From the NCBI GenBank assembly GCA_036345935.2, contig JADWOT020000009.1, positions 3,553,381 through 3,617,380 of the forward strand: 64,000 bases of DNA, in the 5' to 3' direction. The first letter of the stretch is position 1. Each line of letters starts with the position of its first letter. This stretch comes from Taenia hydatigena (lineage: Eukaryota; Platyhelminthes; Cestoda; Cyclophyllidea; Taeniidae). Positions 29,901 through 44,900 of the stretch are shown one piece after another. Below the pieces are notes generated by a model. The model searched no databases. It was not told the DNA's origin and saw only the letters and a program-made list of their open reading frames with translations. The translations under genes and the position numbers were made by a program.

Positions 29901-32900
29901 ACATTTGACGTTCGGCTCAAGCAAGGAAATCGGAACCTCATATTATTTAGGGTACGGGTGGTGAACGTATTAGGCACAAATCGGTTAGGCGTGTCTCAAA
30001 GGCAAACATGGGAAATCAGGGTTCACTAATCATTTTTTATGGTAGCAAGGACGGATGATGGAAAAGTTGCGCATTGTCTTAGCAACGCATGACTGTTTTG
30101 ACGACTACAACGCTGCGTGTTTCGTTTAATGTAAAAACAGCGGGTCCAAATCAAGGCGCCCATCAAAAGATAAATGGGATAGGCCGATGGTTCTTGCACT
30201 TTACGTCCACACCTCCCTCAGTCTTTCTCTTTGAATTTACTGGTATAATGACCAGTAAATAACCCCATCCTTGTGTTTTACTACCAAGCTTTGCCACACA
30301 TGCGGGCATTTTCCTTTCAATGTTCAAACATGAAAAGAATTCAATCTTTTGGGAGTGTGCTTTATCCCCGAACGAACAAAAAATAGCTCTGTTCCCCCCC
30401 TTTCCCATAAATGGCACAGTCTAGTTCATTGCTATCGGGACTAATATAAGGCTCACTAATTTGTCCGCCGGCAGTCGAGCTGCATAAACACTGTCAGTTG
30501 TTTAATTACCGCCGATAGAGGCAGTGCCGGGTTTGTTGACAATGTTTCACGTTAATTAGACAGTAGGCTGGAAAAACGTAAAGCTTGCAGCTTTGCCTCT
30601 TTCCTAAAGCCTATTTTTAGAGAGCTGGTGATCATTTTTACTTCATACAAGTAAGTGGAAGATACAGCAGATTTAAGGATGCTAGTTAAAACACATAGAA
30701 CCTGCGCTGCTTTTGTAGTGCAAGTCAGTTCCTCTAATTTCACAGCTCTCTGAATCGGCTTATCTGTCGGTGTCTACCGTTCACATCTTTGAAAGGGCCT
30801 TAAAACTCCCGTCTTTCAAATTAGCTAGGTCGGAATAATTTTAAGACAAAATTGGACCCCCCTTTTGGCCAAATATCGATTGTTTTAATCTCTAAGTATA
30901 AATGCAAAGCCAAATGCCATCAGTTGACACTGGGATTTTTCTATTCACTCGGCCAGGATATTTTGAGAACTGTTTTAAAGGTCTATCTGGTTTTTTTTAC
31001 AATAGAAGTCATGGGCATGATAGTGATTGCTGCGACCAAAATGGAACACTTGCTTGAAAAAGCGCCTTATATTTCAGTTGTGAAAGAGTAATTCTTGAAT
31101 TACCCACACGTTTATATTTTCCCTTTCTGGAAATCAAAATCGGTAATTTAGTTGTTAGCTGCAGGCATACTTTTAGTTAGTCATTTTAGTTGCTACTTGC
31201 CCTAGGTGCTACTTTTTACCACTTTGATTCGCCACCCAAGTACGCTTGTCGATATAATCAGGAAACTTGAATGTGATAGCGGACCTTACTGTTTTCTGGC
31301 TGCAATACCATTATATGCAAAATAATTATTTTCATTATGCGGAGGCTAGAAACTTTTCTACAGTTTCATCTTATAATTCAGTCATTTGTCTTACTGTTTT
31401 CGATTGTACAATTGTTTTTCCTCGGGGAACCTATTCTGCTCGCAATGCCATCCTTGACTAGTTTTGGAAGATGAACGATAGCTGATACAAATTTGAAGTT
31501 CAAAATTTATTCCTTAATTTAATCTTACTGTTAGCAAAGACCGGGGTTGTTATTGTATCAGCTAAATGAAAACTACTGATAGGCTTTTTTATTAGTTCGA
31601 TATCCGCTAATAGTTTTCCGTTAGTCTGAGGATATCCTAGACAGCAATTTTACATGCGACCCTCACAAAGTGTGCTTCTGGAGTCAAACTTTCTTCATAG
31701 AGCGAGCGCAGCTAATTTAACACGGAATGGGCAGGCAATCATACCACGTCCATTTCTTAAATTCAATTTTTTCATTTGTCATTTTAATCTTTCTTTTGCG
31801 ACCAAGTGGGCTCTCAAAATTATGGGAATGATTTTTTTCTTCAGGGGACGCCATCGTTTCAGATTTGTTACACGGGGACCCAGCGCTTCCATAAGCTCTC
31901 TCATCTCTTACCAGCCACCACCTACATGCTGCGTGTTGCGGCGATCAACGCACATGGGCAGAGGTTGGTTTGTGGCGGTTCTCTCACTCTTTCATCTCTT
32001 CGAATTATTATCGCAGCCTTTTTTAGTTATTAAGTTCACTTTTTTTCAAAAAATGTCCCTTTTAAACTTCATAACAATCGGAATTCAAATGTCTTTTATG
32101 ATTTACTTTCACTGAAAGGCCACCACCTTTTTGCTTAAATTCAATTGTATATCATTCAGCCATATGTTGACCCCAAAAAGTTCCTCGAAGAAACGGCATA
32201 CATATATGATCTCCAAAAACTTGCTCAATCTGGATGATGCAGGAAGTGAGGAAGTATAAATTTCGTGTCTCTGGAATGGGAGATGCCGTTGTTAGACTGC
32301 GCTAATTACTCACGCATTCCTTTTTTTCCGAGGGGCGTAAATTTATCTTGATTCGGAGGATGAACATCGTAGTAAGGCTAGACTCAATTTTGGACTCTCA
32401 TAATTCATAATAGAAAATCAGCTATGTATGACAAGGAGCTTTTGTCACCCACACTTATCGCCTTAACGTACTTATTGACAATGTTCTGGGATTTCTCTAA
32501 ATCTTTGAACGTATCCAATCAATGGCTGATTATTCTCAACAATGAGCACCTCGGCGGTTATAAGCTCTTATCCTCAAGTCGTGTATGAGATTCGACTAAT
32601 CTATGTCTCATGTGCTTTCTCTATCGCAGCCCCTGGAGTGACGTAGTGTCGGTCATGACTTACGGTCTGCCACCCTCTTCGCCTGACCCGCCACGTTTGC
32701 TTAAAGCAACTACTCACAGCCTCCATCTCACCTGGGAGCTCCAGCCTACTAGTCATGGATCCACCGCAGCCTCCTCTAAACCAATTCTACGCTACCAACT
32801 GGAAATGCAGGAAGGTGAAGCTCGTCAACACTTCAAGAAGGTATTCGACGATGACGCTACACAGTATTTGGTGGAGGGGTTGCGGCGCTGCTGTCTCTAT

Positions 32901-35900
32901 CGCTTTCGACTGGCCGCCAGCAACGTTGACGGAATTAGTCATTGGAGCGATATCGTAGCTTTTCGTACCGCTCCTGATCTACCCACCGCTCCCAAAGGCC
33001 TACGGGTGAGCTTTCCTTATTCACTGCCTAATAATCCAATTGAAAATTTACAGATTGTATGGTATTAACGAAGTGTAAAACATCAGAATGTGTAGGAAGT
33101 TCCGATGTTGCCATGTTTCAGGATGTGAGTAAACAGAAGAGGGAGCAAAGTCAGGATCGTTAGCATATTCCATTCGACGGTTGTTCATTTATTCTCTTCG
33201 TTTTAGTTGTGGAAAGCACAAGCATTTGAAATATGAATCTCGTGGTTTCAGCTACTTTGCTGAGCTATTATTGTTTGCTATGAGAACATAAAATTTCCAT
33301 GCAAGTTACGACCTTTCCGACGCAGTTTATGATATGCATTCCTGTGAAGTGGTTTTAAGTAACTTCTTTCGCAATTTCGTTGCAGCGATTTATTTCGTGA
33401 AGATCACAAACTGCCCCAATTTTCTCACTTGAGCCGACGAGTCGCATACATCTGACGCATTTAATCAAGGGGGATAAATTAGTTTAAAAAATAGAAAACT
33501 GAGACCCTGTCTGAGATTATATTTGCCAAATGCATTTACATTGATCCGAAACGACGAAATGAAGGTGTGATGGCGGGAAGCTGGTACGCATTCTGCGTTG
33601 AAGTAGTATCGGAGTGATATCAATGGAGTAATGAGAATCGGTCTTCTGAATTGAACGCATTTCTTGATGCCTTAGAAGCTGAAATGTTGTCAATACTTAT
33701 TTTTTTAAGCACTTGCTACTATTCTATTTGTCATTCGATAACAAAAGCTTTTGCCTGATAATTTAGCACTGGTTTAAAAGGTGTTTAATTGTATGGTTGC
33801 TTATTTGTTGGTTTTTGTCTCATGGGAGCAACTTTGAATCCAAAATTAGCTGAAAAAATTAGAAGTCTGTAAGACGCTGTACTTACATTGGAAATCACTA
33901 ATTGTAGGATAGGCAAATACTTAAACTAAGATCAAAGTAGGCCATTTTAAACTAATACACAAGGTCCCAATTTGAATTGTATGCGTGTAATCGAGATGAT
34001 TTTGATCGATGACATTGATTTGGCGTTGGCCTGCAGTTGCGAGGACGCGTGAGGCCGTTCCACGTGAACCTATGTTGGTTAGCCCCGGATGACGACGGGG
34101 GAATGCCGGTGAGTGCCTATCGATTGGAGATCCTCATGCCACAACTGCCCACCTCAATTCTTCGCAAGCACGCCACGCACCAGCAACAGCTACAACAACA
34201 GCAACACAAGAAGGAGGGCTCGCACCGTCTCCAGCCCACGGCTGACTCCGAGGGGATCAAATCTTCTGAGATCCGGGGCCCTGTTTGTTGGCCGTGGGTC
34301 ATTGGTACGTGCAGTCACCTTAAGTGCAACTTACTGGCGGGTTAAAATGAACGATTTCTTGACTCCCCTTTATGGGAAACTGCAAGCTCTCTGGCAGTTA
34401 GCTCCTCACACATAGTTTTCATTTCATTTTACGCAATTTTCGCGTCGCACATTTGTTGTCCCCCAGCATTTATGATCACGCTCTCTCTCCTCCTCCTCCT
34501 CTCCCCAAGCACATAAGTGGTGAAGCCTACTACTTTTAGCTGCACACAGTCTTCTCTGCGATAAGTGGAATCGACATCCTTTATTCTGACTACGATCTCG
34601 GTTTCATGTTCTTTATTGAAGGACATTCTTTTGCACAATTTCAGGAATGGAATACATGTAATTACAGCCAGTAGTGTTGTTATTATTTTGAACATAGGTC
34701 CCATGTTTCTTCATCAATTAAAGATTTTGGGGCCTATAGGCAGAGACGGACCTTAGCGACTCTTTCGTCAGGCTACCTAGCGCATTTGCTACTTTTGATT
34801 CACACGTTCGTTTACTGGCTCAATTTGTTCATATTATTAGTTGGAAAACAATGTTTAACATTTATTCTTAAGTCCACTTAATTTTAAATCTGAATGGCTT
34901 TTGTAAAAGCATTTCTTCTCAATTTGACTTGGCGTTGCCTTTTAGTCAAAGTGTATATTAATAATGAATCTCATTTTAATAATAGAAACATTAACCTCAC
35001 ATAATCTATCTGCTTGGCAGTTATGATCTACATTGGTCTCATACAAGTTGTTATCATTATTTCCAATCGCGAGGATTCAGCTTTAAGATTGACAAGCTTT
35101 TACCAGAAACAGAATCCATTACGATTATGGCGATGAACTCGAAAGACATTTCCGCGTGGCTTTTTCCAACATTTGATGGGAAAACAACTGTAGAATTTTG
35201 ACCACAATTCGGGAAAAATTTTGACTCTTCTTTCATCTTTAGTGCATGGAAAGGCCTGATTTTATCGAAATGAGAATGCGATTTACCGGCATCTCAACGA
35301 TCTCTTAAGCTGTCTCTTAACATTGTTCCTCTTCCTTTCATCGCCATCAGCTTTTTATCAGTTTTTTTTGCGGAATAAAAAGTCGTTGTTCTTTTTGCGC
35401 AGCAAGGAAAATTCAGGCAATGATTAAAAAGAATCTTTGGTATGATTTTCGTTGGTTATGCAGTGCAGCCATTTTAGGTGGAAAATCTATGCCTCTTCAA
35501 ATTCTGCCCATTTACATAGCGTCTTACATGGCTTGAAACAGAACATTAGGGCGTTCAAGTGAATATGAAGTCTTTTCGACACATTATTATTGATCTTATT
35601 CAAGAAAATTACCTGATCGTAACGCAATATTATATGCGACGGTAGTTAGATGGTAAGAACAGTCCCTATGCTTTCGTTAACATTAATGCATCCAAGACAA
35701 TGCTTTTTACTCTCAAAGAAATTATTTACACTACGTCAATTACAATGCAACCGCCTCAATACTGATAACTTAGGCTGTCTTAATCGCAGATGTGCCTCCT
35801 TTTTCTTCAAACAAACGCTTACTCAATACTACAAAGCCATTCTAAAAGAGTGGATGCTGTTATTTCGTTTTTTTTTGCACCTCTGTGGGCCTACCACCCG

Positions 35901-38900
35901 GCCATTTGAGTTACTTCTTGTTCCAATTTGCTTATTGCGCCGCTAAGCCAAATGCAAATGCCTTTGCTACTTGACACATGAAGTGTTTTATCTGCTGCGC
36001 TAAACTTGACCACTAATTTATGGCAGTAAACATGTTTTTCATACACTTGGAGTGCCGATTTACCGAAGGACATTTTAATTTGGAAAGTTTTGGTGTTGCT
36101 TTTTCGCCCAAAATGTTAGATTTTCTTCGTTCATAACATTTCATAAGAACTCCATTTTCAATTCCCCAACACCTGTTCCTCATAGTCATTGAACAAAGTC
36201 TTGAGGAGAGTTGCACTTTGGAAATTTAGAAAGTCGCCTAAATGTCATACAGCCACCTTGTCTAACGACAAAGTTAGATCAAATTGATGAATTACACTTC
36301 CATTTTAATGTAGACCATATCAATTTTGAAACCGCTGCACTTTAAGTTCTTTGTGACCCACTTTGTGTTCGCTTTTATCCGATCCACTTTCACGATATCT
36401 CATTTTGGCAAAGGAAATGAAATAGCCAATAGCATTATCATCAAAGTACAGAAAAGCAGTCATTATTCCTTCCTTTGATGCGTTATCTTATACAGAGCCT
36501 AACTAAACTTAGTGCTTTCGAAGGCGGACCTGTTTGTTTTAAGAGCAATAAAAGTGACGTCAGTACCCGGTCTCTCAGATGTATAACAGAGCTTAGATTC
36601 GTTTTTGTTCTTTCTTATCATCATCATCATCTGAAATCATTATAAGTTTGCTGCGATCAAAGCAGGTCGTTGATATTTTTCGAATTGGCTCTTAGAGCTT
36701 ATCTTGTTCAGTATTATGATACAAGCTAAATTGATTTGAATTTATCTTCAGAGGACTTTTGATTAGGTTAGAAGGACGGGCTGCTGTGTCTGCACACTTC
36801 TAAACCACTTGAAATTTAGTTAGGCTTTGACGCGGGCTTGAGCTAGTAATATCTCATTTTCCATTTGTCGTCTCATTTGTTTTATACCTACCTAAAGCTT
36901 CCTCGGATAACAATGCATTCGCGTGTGTGCCGCCATCCACCTACATACTTCAACCACCCACGAGCAGTATCTATTCTATGGGGAAGGTGAACGACGTGCC
37001 GCAATTACCATTCCGCGTGCCCTCCTCCGCTGATCCGATTAACAACCCAGGTGAGGAGTCTAACGCTGCCGTCCTCTCCCCGCTCTGCCTCTCCGAGAGT
37101 TCCGACAACGAGGTCGCCGATACTTGCGCCTGGTACGCAATCTACGAGGGCCGCTGCAGGGAGGTGACTGTTTATAACCTCACACCTGGCCAGTCCTTCC
37201 AGTTCCGCGTCCGTGCCTCCTCGCACCGTACGAATGTGTCTGGTCAACTCCACACTCGTACTACTAGTTCATTCAATCTTATCCCTTGGGGTCACGCCTC
37301 GACCTCTCCACTCAAGGTCACCACACCCGTCGTGCCCCCTATTAACCCACCCTCAAATCTCCGTCTGTTTGGCCACCCCAAACCCACTCAACTCAATTTC
37401 ACCTGGGATCCACCCACATCCAACGGTGGGGCTCCGATTCTCTCCTATGAACTCTGGCAGTCACTCTGTGATCCAATCTCCGGCAGTCCAATCAAGACCA
37501 CATCATGGCCGGAGAATCCTCCTTCCGTGATGGGGATCACCTCCTCTGAGAGCATGCGAGACTTACATGCCAAAATGGAATCAATCCCTTCTTTCTCTTC
37601 CTCCGTAACGGCAACAGGAGCAGTGGGAGTGCTTTCAGCTCCCAGTTCTGTCACCTCCAGTCCGCAGCACCAAACCAGCATTACTACTCACTCACAATTA
37701 GTCTTTGCAGGCGTGGAAAACAGTTGTGAGGTGCGGGATCTCCATCCTGGGCAGTTATTTGCCTTCCGGCTACGTGCTAGAAATTCAACCGGTTGGTCTG
37801 AGTGGTCTGAGTGGAGTACCTTTGCTACGGCACCATCGCCACCATCAGCTCTTGGGGCGCCACCGCGAGTGAAACCGACCTCTGCCATCAGTGTGTTAGT
37901 GAGTTGGGAAGAGGTGGAGCAGACCAACGGCGCTCCCATTATCGAGTATCGCGTCGAGTGGCAACCGAGTGTCGCTGAACCCTCTCAGACCTGCACTCCA
38001 TCTGGGCGTGAACACGATGAGGAATTACTGCCCTTGACCACTGGGATTAACAATGTTCCCAGATCAGGAAATCCTAATTCATGTTCTCCTTCCATTGGGA
38101 TCTCTAAGTGTCTCAATGATGGCTTCCAACTGGTAAATTCTTGTTTACTTTTACTCTTTTCATTTGAGGAAGCTTCTACTATCTTTTTTGTTATCATTTA
38201 ATTTTTATAAACTAAGTGAAAATTAAAGATCTATGTGCTGTAAATCACCCTAGCTCCAACAGTGTTCTAAATTAAAAAGTGGTTTTTTTCTCCGGGCAAA
38301 TGTACAAAAACGTTCCAGTTACGAGGAAAAAAAATGTGATTCGGAATGGCGCTGCGTTGTGCATTTGGCTACATTTTATGATTTGAATTGATTGTAACCT
38401 ATCAACTTTATATTTCCAGTCCCAAATTCTGTGCCCAAGTAAGACTTGCACTGACCAAAGCCCATTTTGCCTGCGTAGTACTCGTTCAAAGCACTTTGTC
38501 TGGAGAGTGGTTTGAGTTGCTGAACACTAAGCCAGACAATTTCTAAGATCTAAATCTTTGGGAAACTTGATGTTCTTAAGAAAACTAATTCATCAAATAT
38601 CATTGCATAATAGGAGCATGGTTTTTTATCGGTGGTGCCACCAATTTTACGATTTTATGTCCCTAATCGAAAAAGAGGAGAGTAGCGCTTTGTCATTTGC
38701 TTTTACGAATGGAATTCCAAAAATCATAATTAAGATCCTTACAAATGCTAAAACAGTAGTTGTTTGAAATGGTAGTGAGTACATACACTTGTAAAATTGA
38801 GATTTTCCCCTTCATTGTGCTCGTGCGTGTTCATATAAGATAACCAAAATTAGTTGGTGTGTTTTCTGTTTCAGCTCCAAACTGGTTGACTGACTGACTG

Positions 38901-41900
38901 GCTAGTAATGAGAAGCGACTTTTGTTTTGGTGGTCGCCAAACGATCTCTTAAAGTACTTTGACACGCTTACTTCAGAGGTATGGACCACCTCCTCCTAAA
39001 ATGAAGTGGTGTGTGTGGGAAAACGTAGACGAATTGGTCACTAGGACTTGTTGATGTCTATCCTATGCGCAACACCTTGTAGGTGCATAGCAAGGTTTTT
39101 TTGGCTGGAAACAGTTCGGTCTAGTGGGTGGTTGTGAGGATTGGTGCATTGATAAGAGGCATTACAAGGCCTCCTACTTCGGTGAAAATAACCCATGAGA
39201 AGACATCACAGCGAACGAACTTGAGGGAAGACGATGGACACTACTTTGTTGCATATAATTATCCCTTTATTGCCGTATTCTCTTAACCGTATTTGTCCAA
39301 GTGATTGTTCCTTCTTCATGGCATTGGGTGACCATGTGATCACAGGTGAAATGTAATGGGCGGTTGGCAAATGAAATTCTGGATATAAACGGGGGGTGGT
39401 TGGAGTGGATTTTTCTTGGCTCTTAGGGACAAATAGTCGTCGGAAAGTGAAATTGCTACAGAATCTGTGCCTCGTTGAGAAGGGATGTCGTAATGTTTGA
39501 TAGTAGTAGCGATTGTTTCAGCAAATAAACTCGATGATTGAAGGAACATTCCAAATAGATTGCATTTTTATTACAAAAGTCATGTGAAACTATTTGCCTG
39601 TTTCATTCTAATGTAAACTTAGGCACTTGTCCCGTTGATCCACTCAAGGCGAATCTCATCCTAACTGTGCCTATGCGTCCTTAAATTTTGTCGTTATGTC
39701 CAACAACGTACATCTTTTATGGCGCTCAAGTTATCTCTGAACCCAGCTTATTTTATTTGGTTGTGAAATTGACTGTATTATGAACGTGTCGAAAGAGTGG
39801 AAGATTAGTGTTATACGTTTAACTTCAGGGAACTAAAATGACTACGTCTTAGCAAGCTGTTTTCTTTCACCTTTTCACAAGGTATACTCGGGCTTAGAGC
39901 GTCATTTCGAATTACATGATCTGCAGCCGGCCTCGCGAATTGCCTTTCGCGTTCGAGCCGTAAACGTGGCGGGCGCTGGAGGATGGAGTCCCGTGGGAGG
40001 CTGTGTAATGCCAGCTGCTCGACCTGACCAGCCCTCTGGTCTTGCTTTGGATTCTTCTTCGCTCCTGGCGACGCCTATCACGACAGTAGGCTCTGAGGCA
40101 GAGGTTTTTGTTGGCGGCGTCTCCATGACTACTGCCCGTCTTGTCTGGATTGCTCCTTTTGACAATGGCTGCCCCATCACCAGTATGCTCTTCTTAATCC
40201 CTCATTTTTATCAACAATTTATTGGCACGTTTTTGTTGTTTTACTTCTGAGTGAAGAGACGAAGATATTCCACCGTAATATTACCGCTTTGATAGCATAA
40301 TTAAGCACAAGAAGTTCGAACTCATAACTTCCCAATCGCGGTAATAGTAGGACCTTGGCCTAACCGAAACCAAAATTGAATCAGACTGGGCAAAACTAGT
40401 ATTCCATGGCAATAAAGTGATGAGGCAAGGGTAGTGAAGAATATTAAGCATTGCTGCAACTAATACATGTAACTTTCTTACATTTTGTGTCGTAGTTCTA
40501 GTGTTGAACCGCCAGGTTTTTCTTATTCCTCAACTTTTATTCTTTTTCCCTCTAGACTTTAGTAATCATATTAAAAGACAACCAATGATTTAGTCTTGAG
40601 AAGTTGTAATAATACCATAATCAATTCCTTTTTAAAATCAACCGAGAGGATACGATGCGACGGCATAAAAAATAGAAGCTAACGTTGATATTAGTTAACA
40701 CCCAAAGATTTGTCAGGAACGCTGACTCTTAGCCTAACCACCGAGGTTTCGTTAAGCACTGCAACATTTTTACAAACAGAAGTTCTCACCACTTATTTAT
40801 CAATTCATTTTCGACTCATTCATTCAACACTCACGCGAGTCGCCAAGACATGGATAAGACCGGTTTTCATAGATAACGCAATTTACCCAATCATTCTCAC
40901 ATGTTAACTGCAAAACCTGAATTGCATCCACTTCTTATTATGAAGACTTGCTCATTCGAATTTTCTTTTGTGAAGTTGAAGTAAATGTTCTAATGATATG
41001 CAAATCAATTGAATTGAATTGCCCGAATTTTTCTTCTATAGGTGTAACGTTGCTTGTGCACGTGAATTTTGTTGCACTGCGTAAATGCATTTGGAAGATT
41101 GAGCTTTAGTCCTACCCTGGATTTCGCACATCTAATTCGCTAAATTGGTTGCAGAGCTTGGTAGCAAAACTAAGCTTCTATTTATGGCATAATTTTCACC
41201 GTTAAAATTAGTAAACCATTCATGACTCTTTGGAGGAGTAGTTTATTAAAATAATTTTTGATTAGCAATCTCGAATTCGATTTTAAGTCCAACGCGTAAG
41301 GCACTTTTCCTTCTGTGAACATTCTGTATTTTACAGAAGGCATTCAAAACAATGGTCATCCCTGACGCCGCAATCGTTATGCCGCCCTTCCCCCACCGGC
41401 TCAGCAGACCTTGGCAGTGCAACTGCCACTTGAAACACCTTTTGGATGTTTGTACTGTCATTGTTCCCTTTGTCAGCTTTTCGATTACATGCTTTGCGAA
41501 AGATGCAATTCTGCTCTCTGGAAGAGTTTTAATAGTTTCCCAATTGGTTTTTGCCCTCATTTTATGAGCCAGTCATGTATCTCAATTTGGTCCGCATGCA
41601 TTTGAATGGGGTTGATTGAAAACCTAATGAAATTGAACAGTTTTGAAACTGTATGCATTTTCGATATCCATTTGCTGTGTTTCCCAGATTTCCTTGGACT
41701 CCATCTGCGACCATATTGGAGTTGCGGTTATCGCTTTGGAGTTAAGGGCACAAGATTTTGTATTTAACTTTCACCATCACGATGCCATATCGCTCAGTAA
41801 TTTATGTCTACGATTCAGTTCTTTCAATTTTAAAACACCTATTTCTAATGTTACTGTTGGTGAGATGGGTGTAGGTTATAGATTACTTCGAATAAGAACA

Positions 41901-44900
41901 GCTGCATTAAATCGTTGCTTATTCTGCAGGCTAAACCGCGTTTTAATGAGGCAAATTGGTTAACTTGAGCTATGATTGGCTTTCAATAGAATAGTCGGTA
42001 CAGAAGCTGGATCAACAGTTCGGTTATCACGACGTCATGAATTTTGCCTTTAACTGCTTTTTCTAAAATGTAAGGGTTCACTTAAGAGATGCATGCATCA
42101 ATTCTGGTCTTGAAGATGATCTGATGAGTTTTCTAGTGTACTGCTTTTTCAATGGTAATACTCCTACACCTTGAAGTTCACGCGCATTCTGGGGATGCAG
42201 CCTATACTTCACGAGCTACTTGGTTAACATGTTTTCTTCGAGACCCAAGAAAGCAAGATCGTATCGAAATCTGGCCCATTAATGTCTCATTCGTAAAAGA
42301 GTTTTATTTTATCTTCTGTTTTTTGACACTGAACAGCCTGTTGCTGTTTTGGGTGATTAACACAAAGCAAAGAGATTCATCACTCTACCTTGCTTTGGGG
42401 ACAAATACTTGCAGAAATTCGGAACTCCGTGTTTTTCAATGGAGTTTTTAAGTAGAGTAAATGCAGTTATTTTTTTCCACACAACGAGGTGTGAAACCTA
42501 CCGATAAATCTTGAGGAAAACCTGGTCTTTTGTTTGCTAGTTGTAGAGACCATCACTTGACTTTATCGGCACAAATGGGTTAAAATTGGCAATAATTGCC
42601 TAAAAATTTGTTTTCCCTAGCTGGTTTATTCATGTGTGCGCGTGTGTGCGTGTGTCAACAACTATTCAAACAGTTTTCGGGTCTTGAAAACCAGTTTCGT
42701 AAATTTTTTAGCTTGTAGACACGTCCAAGTGATTGCACTTCATCGTCCATTCCACAATGATTGCTGGTGTTAATATCACCTTAAGTAGTATGGTTCCACT
42801 CACCTAAGTCGCGACTGAATTATACCGTTGAGCATCCTGGATTTCATAGATATGCAAACTAAGGGCAATTCTAGAGCACGACTGGAAAAGTCTACCCATT
42901 CTTTTTCTTTTCATGATGGTTTAAATATTTCACGTTAACAATGGAAATCGCCTCCTGCTCATTTACTACTTCATTATATATATGTGCATAATATATACAT
43001 ATTGTGTATAATGTATTAGCTCATTACATATCAATTTGTTCCCTCAGAAAGAAATGACAATTTACAACTGATGAAGTTGACTTGTGGCAGTAGAGCTATA
43101 AAAAGCTTAGACTTTTGTGTGTATTTATTGTGGTGTCTTGAGATCCGAAACAGCAAATAATCACTTCTAGTTTTTGTCATTTTGTCCAGGTTACAATCTT
43201 GAAGTGACTCGTTACACTGACGGTCAGACCTCGACACCCGCCCTACCGACTAGAACGAATCACTCCCACACGGAATACCTTCCCCTTTACGTGGACGGTG
43301 AAGATCTCATTCAAGCAAAACCTACAGAATCCCCTCCACGACCACCTCAATCTCTACCTCCACCGCCTGACTCTTCCTCAGAGGAGGAAGCGGCGGAGGT
43401 AGAGGGAGATGGAAGTGGAGGAGGAGAACGTAAGCTTAATAACGTGGACTGTGGCGACCTTCGAGACGTCTTCTGCATCCCTGGGCCTTCCAGCCTCATC
43501 CTCCAATCCTCCTCCTCAGCCTCCGCTTCTCCCTCGCCCTTCCCCTCCATAGGTATCGATTCAGGCTCTGGACTCTCGTCCAACGTCTCTTCGGAGGGTG
43601 GCCATCAATACCATCAGCAACATCTTCATGCGAGCGTTTCTAAAGCCCTGGGTCTCAGAGTACGTCATCCATCCAGTGCTATGGGCGTTATGGAACACGT
43701 TCGTTACACTCTTACTGGACTGGAAATTGGAGCTAAGTATAGGTAGGTCTTCAGATTTGAGCTTTAACGTGTTCGTTACCAGTGACATATTTGCCAGCCC
43801 AACTTTCCGGAGCCCGACGTCATAACCACGGGACGCATTCTTGATTTGCTGCACCAAATAATGTCGTAAATGTACTAATTAGGTTCAAAACACTGAAATA
43901 GGTGTAAGATACTCTTAATCTGAGGACAAACACACCTAACTATCGAACAGTAATTTGGTTGGGCAGTTTGATGGTGCAAATGTTGGTGTCATTAGAATGA
44001 TAAGGAATCTTGATAGTAGCGTTCGTAAAAGGATTTGGAAGCACCACTCGTCCCCTGTCTACCGACGCCATTTGAATGACCTAACTGGTCATTCTAGGCA
44101 TAATAGTTTTTCAAGAAGCTTATTTTTATATTGTTGCCTACGAAGCTAACTCAACTGCGTATGCATTTCGGAACGAATTCAAAATAACTTTCGTGCGTAA
44201 ATTTTAACTCCACACTCCGATAATAGCGAGGAGAATTCAATGTTGAATTAGGTGCGAACTTTCTGATAACAGTTTGTCTTGCTTTGCTTATCTGAGATTG
44301 CTTTCATTCCGTCGCACTGCCTCAAGCACTCCTTTTCGCAAGCATTGGTGATAGGAAAATGTGTTATGATTTAAGGTAAATAATTGTACTTAATAACTAC
44401 AGACTGACATTATTGACAACCAGCAAATCAACAGCGTTACTACTTCATTGTGACCTAGTACATTAATACTAATTAATCAACGTGTTGAATTCCATTTATC
44501 ATGACAACTAGTACCCTTCTCAAGCTGTATAACTTCGGCTTTTTATAAACTTTCTAACCAGGCTGTGTTTGTTTTGCGCTGACCCATCGCTGACGTTAGT
44601 AAAAGGGAATGTAAGTTATAGGTCACAGATCTTATCTTTGATCGAAATAACCGTACCCGTTGCTCCTTTGACCTGAAGGTTACTGTTCGGAGTTTCATAT
44701 CGTAGAGTAGGTTCTATTGCGTACCATGGTCAATTGGTGACTAGTCAACTACTCTTCTGTTTCAGTGTGGTTAGGGGTGTTGAGGTAGACTATTTGAGTG
44801 AACGGACCTAATGTTGAATTCACCTTCCTTAAAATACTGGTTTTTGTATTTATGCTGCTAGCCTCTTGCCACGTATGGTGAAATAGTTGTACAAAAAGAT

